A DNA stretch of 64,000 nucleotides from Paenibacillus taihuensis (GCF_003386535.1 NZ_QTTN01000025.1:1-64000); one strand, 5' to 3'. Shown: positions 1 through 9,735, counted from the stretch's first letter. Program-made: numbers and translations. Notes: generated by a model from the letters alone, not told the origin.

Positions 1-1
1 T

Positions 2-175
2 GCCGTTCATGTTTGTAGACATTTCCTGCGCTCAAGAGACGATGAACCCCCGTCTGATGTTGAAGCACTGATTCGAAGAAACGTTTTGCCGATTCGCCCG
101 ATTCGACCAGGGCAGCAGAATACGCGCAAAACACGCTATAAATCATCTGTAAGCTTCGTCTACAGAGTAGCATAA
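2..175 (+). pseudogene. C-terminal end of a probable transposase (partial at window edge)
   Basis: An open frame enters from the left edge and stops at a TAA ending at base 175, giving 57 residues. It is Arg-rich, with an LPIRP motif and a final SFVYRVA. Similar basic tails ending in (F/L)(I/L)YR are familiar from DDE transposases of the IS4/IS5 type, but I cannot name the family. Inverted repeats follow in the next 200 bases, as expected near an insertion sequence end. The gene may be intact outside the window. Transposase identity is an inference. Confidence 0.45.
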
Positions 176-198
176 ATCGGTTCGAATGAACATTTTTT

Positions 199-219
199 AA
201 GCGGATTGTCTATCCGCTT
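199..219 (+). terminator. Hairpin after the transposase-like frame
   Basis: AAGCGGAT (199-206) pairs perfectly with ATCCGCTT (212-219) around a 5-base loop. There is no long T-run directly after it, so termination is possible but weakly supported. Confidence 0.4.
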
Positions 220-312
220 GTTTGCTGTACACTTTTTTCAGACTGCACCAAAAAAACAAACGGCACAGGGGTTTCCCTCATGCCATTTTGGATTCCATTT
301 CTATTCTCGGTC

Positions 313-364
313 AATGTCATTGAGTTAACTTAATGACATTGCCCCTCGGGGTTGCCTTTTTTTT
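313..364. repeat. Inverted repeat plus T-run before the DUF4870-like gene
   Basis: AATGTCATT (313-321) and AATGACATT (332-340) form a perfect 9-bp stem. They are followed by a short CCCC/GGGG pair and a run of T (357-364). The position is between a transposase tail and the convergent 3' end of the next gene. It may be an insertion-sequence end or a terminator. Confidence 0.35.
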
Positions 365-376
365 CATGTCTTTATT

Positions 377-724
377 TTAGAATCGTCCAGACTGTTCCTC
401 TGCATAATTGCCGATAAACGGCAGTTTGTACCGCTTGCCCTGCAAAGCAAGGAGCATTAATGCAATCCATAATATAAATGACAGCGGAGCAAGCAAAATC
501 CCAAGCAGCCAACCGATAAACGGGATGAAGCCGAGCACAATATTGAGGACACACAGAACCACGGAGACCAGTATGGACTGCATCGCGTGGAACTTAACGA
601 ATGTACTTTTCTTCTCGAGCACGAGAAACAGAATGCCCGTTACGAAGCTGCCCAAATAACAGAGCAGGCCAACCACTTTAGGATCGATCCCCTTGGATGA
701 AGGATCAGTTCCGAATGCTTGCAT
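377..724 (-). CDS. DUF4870/Tic20-like small membrane protein
   Basis: The 115-residue protein has a short N-terminal segment and then hydrophobic helices at roughly residues 17-40 and 47-95. The pattern GLLCYLGSFVTGILFLVLE followed by FHAMQS is typical of DUF4870 (Tic20-like) proteins, whose function is not established. The start is ATG 724, because an AAAGGAGGG ribosome binding site lies about 12 bases upstream; the upstream extension of the frame has no such site. It is convergent with the left-edge transposase remnant and divergent from the LCP gene. Confidence 0.75.
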   Translation of the reverse strand: MQAFGTDPSSKGIDPKVVGLLCYLGSFVTGILFLVLEKKSTFVKFHAMQSILVSVVLCVLNIVLGFIPFIGWLLGILLAPLSFILWIALMLLALQGKRYKLPFIGNYAEEQSGRF

Positions 725-927
725 ATGGATGCTCACCCTCCTTTTACTAGGTATGTATTCCGGCAAAATGCAAACTATGCAGGCCGTAATACAATTGTTA
801 AATTGGGCTAGTTTTGACAATCGAAACTTGTTAACCAATTGTAACTTTCGCATCAGAAATATCGTTTAAAATAACGAAGCTTGCGTTTAAATATGATTGG
901 TACAGAATAGGAGCGTTACAATACATC

Positions 928-2016
928 ATGATTAAGCGAAAAAGAACACGCTTGTATAAATGGTTGACAGCGGTGCTCGTCGTGTTGGTGCTTGCAGGGA
1001 CAGCTGGTTATTACAACCGCAATGCCCTGGCGATGTGGGGATTCGACCTATTCTTGTCGGACAATGTGAAGAAGAAGCTGGAGAACTCGTATAAGCCGAT
1101 TGAAGGACATACCCCGGAGCCGACGGCATACAAGAAGGAAGAGCCGTTCTCCATGTTGCTCCTCGGCGTGGACCAGCGGGGGAAGGAAGTTGGCCGATCC
1201 GATACGATGATTTACACGGTCGTAAGGCCGGTCGATGGCGCCATTCTGATGGTGTCCATTCCTCGCGATACTTACGTCGATATCGTCGGTAAAACAACGA
1301 AGACCGGCAATCAATGGCAGGACAAAATTACCCATGCGTATGCGTTCGGCGGCGCGAAAATGTCGGTAGAAACTACCGAGAAGTTGTTTGGCTCGCGGGT
1401 CGATCATTATGCTACAATTAATTTTACCGGCTTTCGCGAGGTCATTGATGCGATGGGCGGCATTTCGCTGCCGATTACAGAGGATCTCGTCAATGATGAT
1501 CCCGATCATGAGAAGTTCGTTGTGAAGGCCGGCAAACCGTTGTACAACGGCACAGAAGCGCTCAATTATGTCCGTTACCGCGAAGATGCGGGCGGAGACA
1601 CGAGCCGTGCCGGACGTCATCAAATTTTCTTGAACGCGATTATGAACAAGGCGTCGAAAGTCGGCCAGTGGACGAAGATTCCCGAACTTATTGATATTAT
1701 GGGCCAAAATTTCTCGACCGACCTGACGCCGCAGCATATGATCGATTTGACGAAAAGTATGCTGCAAAGCGATCAACGCACGATTTACAGCCATACGCTA
1801 AAGGGTGAAGGTCATCGCAAGAAGGCAGGCGGCGCGTGGTATTATTTTGCCGACGATGACGACTTGGCGAAGACTGAAGCACTTATCAAAGCGTGGCTGG
1901 ATCCGGCGAAGACAAAAGAAATGCTGCCGCTTCCGGAGGAATATCAGCAAAAGGTTAAGAAGCCGGTGCAGTCGCTTTCCGCGACCCAATCGAAAACTAC
2001 AGCAGATAAGAAATAA
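928..2016 (+). CDS. LytR-CpsA-Psr (LCP) family cell-envelope protein
   Basis: The 362-residue protein has a basic N-terminus, one membrane segment at about residues 11-29, and an extracellular LCP domain at about 70-230. Conserved pieces include LLLGVDQRG, RSDTMIYTVV, the VSIPRDTYVDI motif and a late YVRYRED...RAGRHQ segment, whose Arg residues bind the pyrophosphate of polyprenyl substrates in the family. LCP enzymes attach anionic polymers such as teichoic or teichuronic acids to peptidoglycan. A LytR-type transcription attenuator annotation is historical. A long lysine-rich tail follows the domain. The ribosome binding site AGGAG at 909 is rather far from the ATG, but no better start exists. 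Confidence 0.9.
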   Translation: MIKRKRTRLYKWLTAVLVVLVLAGTAGYYNRNALAMWGFDLFLSDNVKKKLENSYKPIEGHTPEPTAYKKEEPFSMLLLGVDQRGKEVGRSDTMIYTVVRPVDGAILMVSIPRDTYVDIVGKTTKTGNQWQDKITHAYAFGGAKMSVETTEKLFGSRVDHYATINFTGFREVIDAMGGISLPITEDLVNDDPDHEKFVVKAGKPLYNGTEALNYVRYREDAGGDTSRAGRHQIFLNAIMNKASKVGQWTKIPELIDIMGQNFSTDLTPQHMIDLTKSMLQSDQRTIYSHTLKGEGHRKKAGGAWYYFADDDDLAKTEALIKAWLDPAKTKEMLPLPEEYQQKVKKPVQSLSATQSKTTADKK

Positions 2017-2081
2017 CGGCAAGTAGCAGCCCAGAGCTCTTCGTGCAAAAGGAATGAAGAAGAAGGGACGGGTAGTCAAAC

Positions 2082-2522
2082 ATGAACATTGCATTTTTCC
2101 TATTGCCCAAGCAGGAAGTTGTATGGCTGACAATGGACGCCACGCTCAGGCAGACATTAGAACGAATGGAGCATCACCGGTATACGGCCGTTCCGATTCT
2201 AGACGATAAAGGCGGCTACGCAGGGACGCTTACGGAGGGCGACCTCCTCTGGTATATGAAGAACAACCCGCAGGTCTCATTCGATCAGACGAACAAAGTG
2301 AAGCTGTCGGAGGTGCAGATGCGGCTGATGAATCGCGCTGTGCAGATCGACGCGAATATGGAAGACCTCGTCTCGCTTGCGAAAGTACAGAACTTCGTGC
2401 CTGTCGTCGACGATATGAATCGGTTCATCGGCATCGTACGCCGGAGCGACATCATTGATTACTGCGAAGCACTAATCGTTCAATCATCCGCACAATCGAA
2501 TAAGGAAATGGCTGCTGGCTAA
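2082..2522 (+). CDS. CBS-domain protein
   Basis: This 146-residue soluble protein consists of a CBS pair. The first motif covers about residues 15-60 (HHRYTAVPILDDKGGYAGTLTEGDLL) and the second about 75-130 (NFVPVVDDMNRFIGIVRRSDII). CBS pairs bind adenine nucleotides or related ligands and act as sensors. No catalytic domain is attached. It lies between the LCP gene and yybS and is followed by its own terminator, so it is probably a single-gene unit. The ligand cannot be read from the sequence. Confidence 0.9.
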   Translation: MNIAFFLLPKQEVVWLTMDATLRQTLERMEHHRYTAVPILDDKGGYAGTLTEGDLLWYMKNNPQVSFDQTNKVKLSEVQMRLMNRAVQIDANMEDLVSLAKVQNFVPVVDDMNRFIGIVRRSDIIDYCEALIVQSSAQSNKEMAAG

Positions 2523-2530
2523 TGGAAAAT

Positions 2531-2561
2531 CGCCGTCCTCTACACATGGGGGCGGCGTTTT
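2531..2561 (+). terminator. Rho-independent terminator after the CBS gene
   Basis: CGCCGTCCTC (2531-2540) pairs with GGGGGCGGCG (2548-2557), including two G-U pairs, around a 7-base loop. TTTT follows. It lies 9 bases after the CBS stop codon. Confidence 0.8.
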
Positions 2562-2679
2562 GCTAGTCAACTGGGATACCCTGGCTGGACAACGTCCCCT
2601 GTGTTGCCGCAAAAGTTTTATGCTATAATGGGGAGTAAAGCTTAAGGGTCGTACTAGTAACTTGCAAGAGGTGAACAGC

Positions 2680-3585
2680 TTGAAAACCGGCTTAAAGTCG
2701 ATCTTATGGAGCGTTGCGGCGCTGCTGCTTCTGCTCTCCATTGCGGTACCCGGATTGAACACGTTAGCGGCTGCGGTCATGATGGTTCCGACTGTTATTC
2801 TATACACGATGTTGTCTAAACGGGCCTTCACACTGCATATGACTGCTGTATATGGAATTGGCGTTCTTATACTCGGGCTTCCTGCATTGATTGTCGGGCT
2901 GTTTTTTCTCATTCCTTCCATTGTGATGGGGCACTATTACCGCATCGGCGCATCGGCACGCAAAGTGCTGACAGCGACCGTGCTGACATTGCTCGCCGAG
3001 CTGCTGCTCGAGCTTGTCATGTTCGATGTGCTGTTCGATTTCTCGCTGCTGCGCGAAATTCGTAAAATGATTACAACGACGACAGAAAACTTGCGGGCTG
3101 ACGGGCTTATGCCGAGCGTCTGGTCTGCGGAAGTAACAGAAACGTACGTCCAATACTTGATTCACTCCATACCGATGGCCTTCATTACGGTATCCTTCTT
3201 ACTCGCTGTTATCGCACATGCGATTGCCGCTCCTGCGCTGCGTTCGTCCGGTCTGTCGATCGCCAAGCTGCAGAAAGCGAGAGAATGGCGTTTGCCGCGA
3301 ATCTTCGTCTTCTACTACCTGATTGCGCTTCTGGCGGATTTGATTACGCCGGATAAAGGAACGTCCTTCATGACGGTCGTGCTGCTGAATCTGATTCCGC
3401 TTATGCAAATCGCTTTTACGATTCAAGCGATGGGATTGTTCTTCTATATTGCCCATGAGCGAAAGTGGAACAAGGCGGTACCAGTGCTCTTGTCCGTGCT
3501 GGTTGCGATTTTCCTCCATCCGCTTAGCTTAATAGGGGTATTCGATGCCGCATTCCCCATTCGAAAAGCGTTTAAGAAATCGTAA
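2680..3585 (+). CDS. yybS: YybS-like DUF2232 membrane protein
   Basis: The 301-residue polytopic membrane protein has about eight hydrophobic helices and ends with a short basic tail. Its placement directly before gdpP-rplI-dnaC matches yybS in Bacillus. DUF2232 proteins have no firmly established biochemical function. The start is TTG 2680: the site AAGAGGTG lies 6 bases upstream, and it would be inside the gene if the earlier TTG at 2662 were used. The gene ends 19 bases before gdpP and is very likely cotranscribed with it. Confidence 0.85.
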   Translation: MKTGLKSILWSVAALLLLLSIAVPGLNTLAAAVMMVPTVILYTMLSKRAFTLHMTAVYGIGVLILGLPALIVGLFFLIPSIVMGHYYRIGASARKVLTATVLTLLAELLLELVMFDVLFDFSLLREIRKMITTTTENLRADGLMPSVWSAEVTETYVQYLIHSIPMAFITVSFLLAVIAHAIAAPALRSSGLSIAKLQKAREWRLPRIFVFYYLIALLADLITPDKGTSFMTVVLLNLIPLMQIAFTIQAMGLFFYIAHERKWNKAVPVLLSVLVAIFLHPLSLIGVFDAAFPIRKAFKKS

Positions 3586-3604
3586 CTACAGGGGCGTGTA
3601 GAGG

Positions 3605-5566
3605 ATGCCGAAGTTTCTAATCAAACGATGGCACGGCATGCACCATCTGTGGGCATTCGTGCTAATGATTCTATTAACGGTGACGCTCGCCGCGTACGAG
3701 TGGAAGCTTGGCATTATCGGGCTTGTGTTATCAGGCGCCGTCGGCTTCTACTCCGTTATGGCGGAGCGGGCTTTTCGCCGGGATTTGAAGGTGTATCTCG
3801 GGACGTTATCGTACCGGGTGAAAAAAGCAGGCAGAGAGGTTATCAGCGATCTGCCGCTGGGCATTATTCTGTACAACGAGGATAAGACGGTCGAGTGGCA
3901 TAACTCTTTCGTCACGCACATGCTCGACAAGGAGTCCGTCGTCGGCGAGTCGCTGGACGATCTGTTCCCGTCTCTGTCGCAGGCGAAGGAGCGGGAAGGC
4001 ACGGTGGAAGCGGTCATTGGCCATTCCGTCTATGAGCTTATGTTCCGCATCGACGAGCGATTGCTCTATATCCGTGATATTACGCAGCGCTGGCAGCTCG
4101 CGAAGCGCTATGAGGATGAGAAGGTGGCGCTGGGCATCGTCATGATGGATAACCTCGAAGAGGTTACGCAAGGCATGGACGACCAGCAGCGCAGTTCGCT
4201 GATGTCGAAGGCAACAGCGGAGATTACGGAGTGGGCGAATAAGTTCCACGTATACTTAAAGCGGCTTACCTCGGACCGTTACCTCGTGATTACGGATCAG
4301 AAGACGCTGAAGCAGCTGGAGCTGTCGCGTTTCGTCCTGCTGGATGAAGTGCGGGAGATTACGGCCGAAAATAAAATTCCGATGACGCTGAGCATCGGAT
4401 TTGCATCAGGGGCAGAGAGCATTGTCGAGCTCGGCCACTGGACGCAGACGAGTCTCGATTATGCGCTTGGCCGCGGCGGCGACCAGGCGGCCGTAAAGCT
4501 GGGACAGCGCCAATCGTTCTATGGCGGCAAGTCCAATGCGGTTGAGAAGCGGACCCGCGTCCGCGCACGTGTTGTGGCGCATGCACTGCGCGACTTGATC
4601 CGCGACAGCGACCGCGTCGTCATTATGGGCCACAAGATGCCCGATATGGATGCAATTGGGGCTGCCATCGGCGTGCTGAAAGCTGCTACAATGTACAGCA
4701 AGGAAGCGTACATCGTGCTGGAAGGCGTCAATCCTTCCATACAGAAGATGATGGAGATGCTGCGCGAGGATGAGCGAATCGCGAAGCGGTTTATATCGCC
4801 GGAGCAGGCGCAGGTACTCATTACGAGCAACACGCTCGTCGTTGTCGTCGATACGCATAAGGCGTCGATGGTGAAGGAGCCGAAGCTCCTGACGCAGACG
4901 GACAAAATCGTCGTCGTCGACCACCATCGCCGCGGCGAAGAGTTTATTACAGGTGCAATTCTCGTTTATATGGAGCCGTATGCGTCTTCGACGTGCGAGC
5001 TCATTACCGAGCTGCTCCAATATATCCACGACCGCGTGCTGCTGGACGTCAGAGAGGCGACATCGCTGCTCGCGGGTATTACAGTCGATACGAAGAGCTT
5101 CTCGCTCCGTACCGGCTCCAGAACGTTTGAGGCGGCTTCGTTCCTGCGTCGTCATGGGGCGGATTCAGCACTCATCCAGCGGATGATGAAAGAGGATCTC
5201 GCCGAGTACATCAAGAAGGCCGAGATGATCAAGCAAGCCGAGATCGTCTACGATCATATTGCGATTGCAGTCACGGAGCAAGGCCGCCAGTATACGCAGC
5301 TCTTAATTGCGCAGACGGCGGATACGCTCCTCAACATGACCGACGTGCTTGCCTCGTTCGTTATTGGCGAGCGTCCCGATGGTCTGATCGGGGTTAGCGC
5401 AAGATCGCTCGGGCATATGAATGTGCAGATTGTCATGGAACGCATGGGCGGCGGAGGTCATCTGACGAATGCCGCAGCTCAGCAAGATGGTACAGTCATA
5501 GAAGTTGCGCAGCGTCTCAAGCAGGTGCTGCATGATCTTGATAAGGAAGAGGGGTTATTCGAATGA
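3605..5566 (+). CDS. gdpP: Cyclic-di-AMP phosphodiesterase GdpP
   Basis: The 653-residue protein has two N-terminal membrane helices (about residues 14-52), a PAS-like region (75-160), a degenerate GGDEF domain (170-300) and a C-terminal DHH/DHHA1 phosphodiesterase. Visible catalytic motifs are [11 protein letters not shown] near residue 340, VVDTHK near 418, the DHH motif VVDHHRR near 437, and GGGGH near 615. GdpP hydrolyses c-di-AMP to pApA and thereby affects potassium, osmotic and cell-wall homeostasis. The stop overlaps the ATG of rplI by four bases (ATGA), indicating translational coupling, as in other Bacillales. Confidence 0.97.
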   Translation: MPKFLIKRWHGMHHLWAFVLMILLTVTLAAYEWKLGIIGLVLSGAVGFYSVMAERAFRRDLKVYLGTLSYRVKKAGREVISDLPLGIILYNEDKTVEWHNSFVTHMLDKESVVGESLDDLFPSLSQAKEREGTVEAVIGHSVYELMFRIDERLLYIRDITQRWQLAKRYEDEKVALGIVMMDNLEEVTQGMDDQQRSSLMSKATAEITEWANKFHVYLKRLTSDRYLVITDQKTLKQLELSRFVLLDEVREITAENKIPMTLSIGFASGAESIVELGHWTQTSLDYALGRGGDQAAVKLGQRQSFYGGKSNAVEKRTRVRARVVAHALRDLIRDSDRVVIMGHKMPDMDAIGAAIGVLKAATMYSKEAYIVLEGVNPSIQKMMEMLREDERIAKRFISPEQAQVLITSNTLVVVVDTHKASMVKEPKLLTQTDKIVVVDHHRRGEEFITGAILVYMEPYASSTCELITELLQYIHDRVLLDVREATSLLAGITVDTKSFSLRTGSRTFEAASFLRRHGADSALIQRMMKEDLAEYIKKAEMIKQAEIVYDHIAIAVTEQGRQYTQLLIAQTADTLLNMTDVLASFVIGERPDGLIGVSARSLGHMNVQIVMERMGGGGHLTNAAAQQDGTVIEVAQRLKQVLHDLDKEEGLFE

Positions 5567-6006
5567 AAGTAATTTTTCTGCAAGACGTGAAAGGGCAAGG
5601 CAAGAAGGGTGAGGTTAAAGACTTGTCAGAGGGCTATGTCCGTAATTTCCTATTCCCGAAAAATCTGGCAAAGCCTGCTTCGGATGGCAACTTGAAGACA
5701 CTTGACCAGCAAAACATCGCCGAGAAGAGAAAGAAAGACAAAGAGAAGGAAGATGCGCAAGCACTTGCTGCTCGTTTGGAGGAAATGAAAGTGGTCGTGA
5801 AGACACGCGCTGGCGAAGGCGGTCGTCTATTCGGCGCAATTACAAGCAAACAAATCGCGGAGGCGCTTGAAGGCCTCGGCGTTAAGATTGATAAACGCAA
5901 AATCGAACTGGAAGAGCCGATCCGCACACTTGGCGTAACACAAGTGCCTGTGAAGCTGCATCCAGAAGTAAAAGCGAAGTTGAGTGTCCATGCAGCAGAA
6001 GAATAA
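5563..6006 (+). CDS. rplI: 50S ribosomal protein L9
   Basis: The 147-residue protein has the L9 signature at the N-terminus: [17 protein letters not shown], then [14 protein letters not shown] long charged connecting helix (about residues 42-75) and a C-terminal rRNA-binding domain follow. The length is normal for L9. It overlaps gdpP by ATGA and is followed after 34 bases by dnaC, so gdpP-rplI-dnaC probably form one transcript. Confidence 0.98.
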   Translation: MKVIFLQDVKGQGKKGEVKDLSEGYVRNFLFPKNLAKPASDGNLKTLDQQNIAEKRKKDKEKEDAQALAARLEEMKVVVKTRAGEGGRLFGAITSKQIAEALEGLGVKIDKRKIELEEPIRTLGVTQVPVKLHPEVKAKLSVHAAEE

Positions 6007-6040
6007 TAAGCGATTCATCAAGGGGGAAGCAAACGACCAG

Positions 6041-7405
6041 ATGAGTGACGAGCAGCTGATGTTTGACCGAGTACCGCCGCAGAACATGGAAGCAGAGCAA
6101 GCGGTGCTCGGTGCAGTTCTTTTGCAGACGGAAGCGTTAATAACTTCGATGGAGCGGGTGAAGAGCGAAGACTTCTATCTGCCTTCGCATCAGCTGATCT
6201 TTGAAGCGATGGTTCAGCTCGGTGAAGCGAGTCAGCCCATCGATTTGGTTACCCTTACTGCTTATTTGCAGGACCATCAGCAGTTGGAGGAGATCGGCGG
6301 GGTCAGCTACTTGGCGAAGCTCGCCAATTCGGTTCCGACTGCAGCGAACGTGGATTACTACGCGCAAATCGTAGAAGAGAAGTCGATGCTCCGCCGTTTG
6401 ATTCGGACAGCGACGAATATCGTCTCGAATGGTTATGCAGCGGCAGAAGATGTCGGCAGTTTGCTGAGCGAAGCGGAATCGCGGATCTTGGAAATTTCGA
6501 ATCTGAGATCAAGCAGCGGCTTCATCTCTATTCGTGACGTACTCATGGAAGTGTTCGAGAAGGTAGAGTTCCTCTATACGAACAAAGGGGGCTCGAGCGG
6601 TATTCCGTCCGGTTTCACCGACCTCGACAAGATGACGGCCGGCTTCCAACGAAGCGACTTGATTATTATCGCGGCCCGTCCTTCCGTAGGTAAGACGGCG
6701 TTTGCCCTGAACGTGGCGCAGAACGTCGGCGTCCGTGCCAAAGAGACCGTTGCCATCTTCTCGCTCGAGATGTCCGCCGCTCAGCTCGTACAACGTATGA
6801 TCTGTGCGGAATCGAATGTTGATGCAGGGCGTATGCGTACAGGGTATTTGGAAGGCGACGATTGGGAAAAGCTAACGATGGCGATTGGTTCACTGAGTGA
6901 AGCACAGATCTACATCGATGATACGCCGGGTATTACCGTTGCGGACATTCGCGCGAAGTGCCGCCGGTTGAAGAAAGAGCGCGGTCTTGGCATGATTCTG
7001 ATCGACTACTTGCAGCTCATTTCAGGGCGAGGCAAGGCAGGCGAGAACCGTCAGCAGGAAGTATCCGAAATTTCCCGTACACTGAAGCAAATCGCGCGTG
7101 AGCTCGAAGTGCCGGTTATTGCACTTTCGCAGCTGAGCCGGGGCGTTGAGCAGCGGCAGGACAAGCGTCCGATGATGTCTGACCTTCGGGAATCCGGTTC
7201 CATCGAGCAAGATGCCGACATCGTAGCGTTCCTCTACCGGGACGATTACTACGATAAGGAATCCGAGAAGAAGAATATTATCGAGATCATTATTGCTAAG
7301 CAGCGTAACGGCCCGGTTGGTACGGTCGAGCTGGCGTTCCTTAAAAGCTTCAATAAGTTTGTCGGACTAGACCGTACGCACCAGGAGCCTGGACAGGCCT
7401 CCTAA
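6041..7405 (+). CDS. dnaC: Replicative DNA helicase (DnaB family)
   Basis: The 454-residue protein matches the Bacillus DnaC length when started at ATG 6041, which has AAGGGGGAA 12 bases upstream. A longer frame from GTG 5984 would overlap rplI. The N-terminal primase-interaction domain (about 10-115, PPQNMEAEQAVLGA) precedes the RecA-type ATPase. Walker A is ARPSVGKTA near residue 213, and later motifs include FSLEMS, IDYLQLI and QLSRGVEQR. The protein unwinds DNA at the replication fork as a hexamer. In Bacillus nomenclature this DnaB homologue is called DnaC. Confidence 0.97.
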   Translation: MSDEQLMFDRVPPQNMEAEQAVLGAVLLQTEALITSMERVKSEDFYLPSHQLIFEAMVQLGEASQPIDLVTLTAYLQDHQQLEEIGGVSYLAKLANSVPTAANVDYYAQIVEEKSMLRRLIRTATNIVSNGYAAAEDVGSLLSEAESRILEISNLRSSSGFISIRDVLMEVFEKVEFLYTNKGGSSGIPSGFTDLDKMTAGFQRSDLIIIAARPSVGKTAFALNVAQNVGVRAKETVAIFSLEMSAAQLVQRMICAESNVDAGRMRTGYLEGDDWEKLTMAIGSLSEAQIYIDDTPGITVADIRAKCRRLKKERGLGMILIDYLQLISGRGKAGENRQQEVSEISRTLKQIARELEVPVIALSQLSRGVEQRQDKRPMMSDLRESGSIEQDADIVAFLYRDDYYDKESEKKNIIEIIIAKQRNGPVGTVELAFLKSFNKFVGLDRTHQEPGQAS

Positions 7406-7438
7406 CGTCCACGATTTAGCACCGATAACGACCCTTCT

Positions 7439-7486
7439 GAAATTCCGAACGATTGTGTGACGTCTACCACAATCGTTCGGAATTTC
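7439..7486. promoter_or_regulatory. Two inverted PurR boxes upstream of purA
   Basis: A perfect 19-bp inverted repeat (7439-7457 and 7468-7486, loop 10) contains AATTCCGAACGAT on the plus strand and the same sequence on the minus strand. This fits the Bacillus PurBox consensus AWWWCCGAACWWT at 12 of 13 positions. The two boxes face each other with about 18 bp between them, like the PurR operators of Bacillus pur genes, and lie directly before the purA -35 element. The lack of a T-run argues against a simple terminator, although the RNA could also form a hairpin. Confidence 0.85.
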
Positions 7487-7487
7487 G

Positions 7488-7516
7488 TTGACTTTACAGG
7501 GGGGGACTGCTACACT
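7488..7516 (+). promoter_or_regulatory. SigA-type promoter of purA
   Basis: TTGACT (7488-7493) and TACACT (7511-7516) are separated by exactly 17 bases. The -35 element begins two bases after the PurR-box repeat, so bound PurR would occlude RNA polymerase. Confidence 0.75.
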
Positions 7517-7594
7517 TAACATGCTGCCAACAACTGGCGGCCATTTTAGTCATGTTAGTCGTGCACTTGCAAAACTTGTAATGGGGGTATAACC

Positions 7595-8881
7595 ATGTCA
7601 ACGGTAGTAGTAGTCGGTACCCAATGGGGAGACGAAGGCAAAGGGAAAATTACCGACTTTCTGGCGGATGGTGCTGATGTTGTAGCGCGTTACCAAGGTG
7701 GCAACAACGCTGGCCATACGATCATGATCGGCAATAAAAAATATAAGCTTACCATGATTCCATCCGGAATCTTCAATGAGAATAAAGTATGCGTCATCGG
7801 TAACGGCATGGTCATCAACCCAGCTGCCCTGATCGACGAAATTAACTATATCCATGATAATGGCTTCTCGTCAGAGAACCTGAAGATCAGTGACCGTGCG
7901 CATCTGATCATGCCTTATCACCTTGTGCTGGACGGACTTGAAGAAGAGCGCAAGGGCGATAACAAGATCGGTACAACGCGCAAAGGCATTGGCCCTTGCT
8001 ACATGGACAAGGCTGCTCGTAACGGCATCCGCGTCGCGGACCTGATGGATGCAGAAGAGTTCGAAACGAAGCTGCGCCGTCTGGTGGCAGAGAAGAACCA
8101 AGTGATCGAGCAAGTTTACGGCGGCGAGAAGCTGAACGCAGACGAAATCCTGGAACAATACCTTGCCCATGCCGAGATTCTTCGTCCATACGTAACGGAT
8201 ACTTCGGTCGTTCTGAACGATGCGATCGACTCGAACAAGAAAGTGCTGTTCGAAGGCGCACAAGGCGTTATGCTTGATATCGACCAAGGTACGTATCCAT
8301 ACGTAACCTCTTCGAACCCGACAGCTGGCGGCGTATGTATCGGCTCCGGCGTTGGCCCTTCGAAGATCCAACAAGTTATCGGCGTTGCGAAAGCATACAC
8401 GACTCGTGTTGGCGACGGTCCATTCCCAACAGAGCTGAGCAATGAAACAGGCGACCTGATCCGTGAAAAGGGTCACGAGTACGGTACGGTTACAGGCCGT
8501 CCGCGCCGTGTTGGCTGGTTCGATACGGTTGTCGTCCGCCATGCACGCCGTGTAAGCGGCATTACGGGCTTGTCGTTGAACTCGCTCGACGTGCTGTCCG
8601 GTCTTGAAACGGTGAAAATTTGCACGGGCTACAAGCTGCGCGGCGAAGTCATCGAGCACTACCCAGCGAGCCTCAAGCTCATCTCCGAATGCGAAGCGGT
8701 CTATGAAGAGCTTCCAGGCTGGAGCGAAGATATCTCGAACGCGAAGACGCTCGAGGATTTGCCGGAGAATACACGCCGTTATGTAGAGCGCGTATCTGAA
8801 CTGACAGGCATTCCGATTGCGATCTTCTCGGTTGGACGTAATCGCGAGCAGACGAATCCGGTTGTGCCGATCTACGTATAA
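7595..8881 (+). CDS. purA: Adenylosuccinate synthetase
   Basis: The 428-residue enzyme has the GTP-binding [14 protein letters not shown] loop at residues 8-21, the NNAGHT motif near 38, [19 protein letters not shown] near 225-243, and the C-terminal [11 protein letters not shown] region. It makes adenylosuccinate from IMP, aspartate and GTP, the first committed step to AMP. The length is usual. It has its own promoter with paired PurR boxes, a leader of about 70 bases, a strong GGGGG ribosome binding site, and a terminator right after the stop. Confidence 0.98.
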   Translation: MSTVVVVGTQWGDEGKGKITDFLADGADVVARYQGGNNAGHTIMIGNKKYKLTMIPSGIFNENKVCVIGNGMVINPAALIDEINYIHDNGFSSENLKISDRAHLIMPYHLVLDGLEEERKGDNKIGTTRKGIGPCYMDKAARNGIRVADLMDAEEFETKLRRLVAEKNQVIEQVYGGEKLNADEILEQYLAHAEILRPYVTDTSVVLNDAIDSNKKVLFEGAQGVMLDIDQGTYPYVTSSNPTAGGVCIGSGVGPSKIQQVIGVAKAYTTRVGDGPFPTELSNETGDLIREKGHEYGTVTGRPRRVGWFDTVVVRHARRVSGITGLSLNSLDVLSGLETVKICTGYKLRGEVIEHYPASLKLISECEAVYEELPGWSEDISNAKTLEDLPENTRRYVERVSELTGIPIAIFSVGRNREQTNPVVPIYV

Positions 8882-8896
8882 GAATGGAATGCATAG

Positions 8897-8931
8897 AGGA
8901 TAGCGACTTCAATGTCGCTGTCCTTTTTCTT
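8897..8931 (+). terminator. Rho-independent terminator after purA
   Basis: AGGATAGCGAC (8897-8907) pairs with GTCGCTGTCCT (8914-8924), with one wobble and a 6-base loop, and is followed by TTTTTCTTTTT. It also argues against any start codon upstream of 9019 for the next gene. Confidence 0.9.
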
Positions 8932-9018
8932 TTTGCCAGAAATGATGAATGGTTCCCGGAAAGGGGGGAAATACTAAGAAGTATGGGCAAAATGCCCCTT
9001 CAAGGGAGGGTGAATGAA

Positions 9019-9735
9019 ATGTGGAAATTATCGAAAATAGGTGGATGGCTCGCCAAGACAATCGCTGTGGCGCTCCTGGTCAGTTTCTTGTCGATTTGGA
9101 CGACCGGATATATCGTCAATAGTTATGTGGAGACGCTGCTCAAGCAGTTTAATATACCACTTGATGAGAAGCCGTTCGCGCTAAGCGGCGTGTGGGGAGA
9201 GCTGTGGGGAGCTGATCCAGCGGTGAAGTCGAAAGGCGGTACTTCGGCGGATTCAGGCTCCGGTTCGAGTACGAATTCGAGTACAAGCTCGGGGTCGGAT
9301 AAGACACAGACGAACAGCAGCGATGGCAAGGATGAGCCTGACTCGGTGGATGCGTTCAATCAACAGCCATCGGGCGAGCTGAGCGATATCGGGGGAGGCA
9401 CAGGTCCGAAAGGCAACAGCAGTGCGGCCGGTTCCGATACGAACACAGATCATTCCCAGACGCAGTCGCAGGAAAGTGCCGATGCATCCCAAGATGAAGT
9501 GGCGATGACGACGGATCAACTTAATGAAGCGAAATCGCAAATCAGCGATGCAGATAAAGAGAAACTGTTCAGCGTGATGATGCAGAAGCTGCCGCAAGAG
9601 ACGTGGCAGACGATCTCGAAGCTGATGGAGGGCGGGCTTACGGACAGCGAAATGACGCAGGTGCAGCAGCTGATGGCGCAGCATTTGGACCGGAATGAAT
9701 ATGATGAAATGCTGTCAATTCTGAGCAAATATTAA
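9019..9735 (+). CDS. Membrane-anchored protein with Ser/Gly-rich linker, function unknown
   Basis: The 238-residue protein starts at ATG 9019, with AAGGGAGGG about 8 bases upstream. An N-terminal membrane helix (about residues 9-32) is followed by a short amphipathic part. A long low-complexity linker rich in Ser, Gly, Thr, Asp and Gln covers about 62-155, and a helical, Met/Gln-rich C-terminal domain of about 75 residues completes it. The topology suggests a membrane-tethered domain on a flexible stalk, probably outside the cell. I do not recognise the family. It lies between purA and an M23 cell-wall hydrolase, a place where envelope genes cluster. Confidence 0.7.
   Translation: MWKLSKIGGWLAKTIAVALLVSFLSIWTTGYIVNSYVETLLKQFNIPLDEKPFALSGVWGELWGADPAVKSKGGTSADSGSGSSTNSSTSSGSDKTQTNSSDGKDEPDSVDAFNQQPSGELSDIGGGTGPKGNSSAAGSDTNTDHSQTQSQESADASQDEVAMTTDQLNEAKSQISDADKEKLFSVMMQKLPQETWQTISKLMEGGLTDSEMTQVQQLMAQHLDRNEYDEMLSILSKY

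Noticed and set aside
4406-5155. 249-codon minus-strand frame inside gdpP
   Set aside because: Antisense to the DHH domain, with shadow-type composition and no start signals.
7439-7486. Hairpin after dnaC read as an ordinary terminator
   Set aside because: There is no T-run, and both arms fit the PurBox consensus directly before the purA promoter, so an operator is the better explanation.
8884-9018. Upstream extension of the membrane-anchored protein gene
   Set aside because: It would run through the purA terminator. A good ribosome binding site supports ATG 9019.
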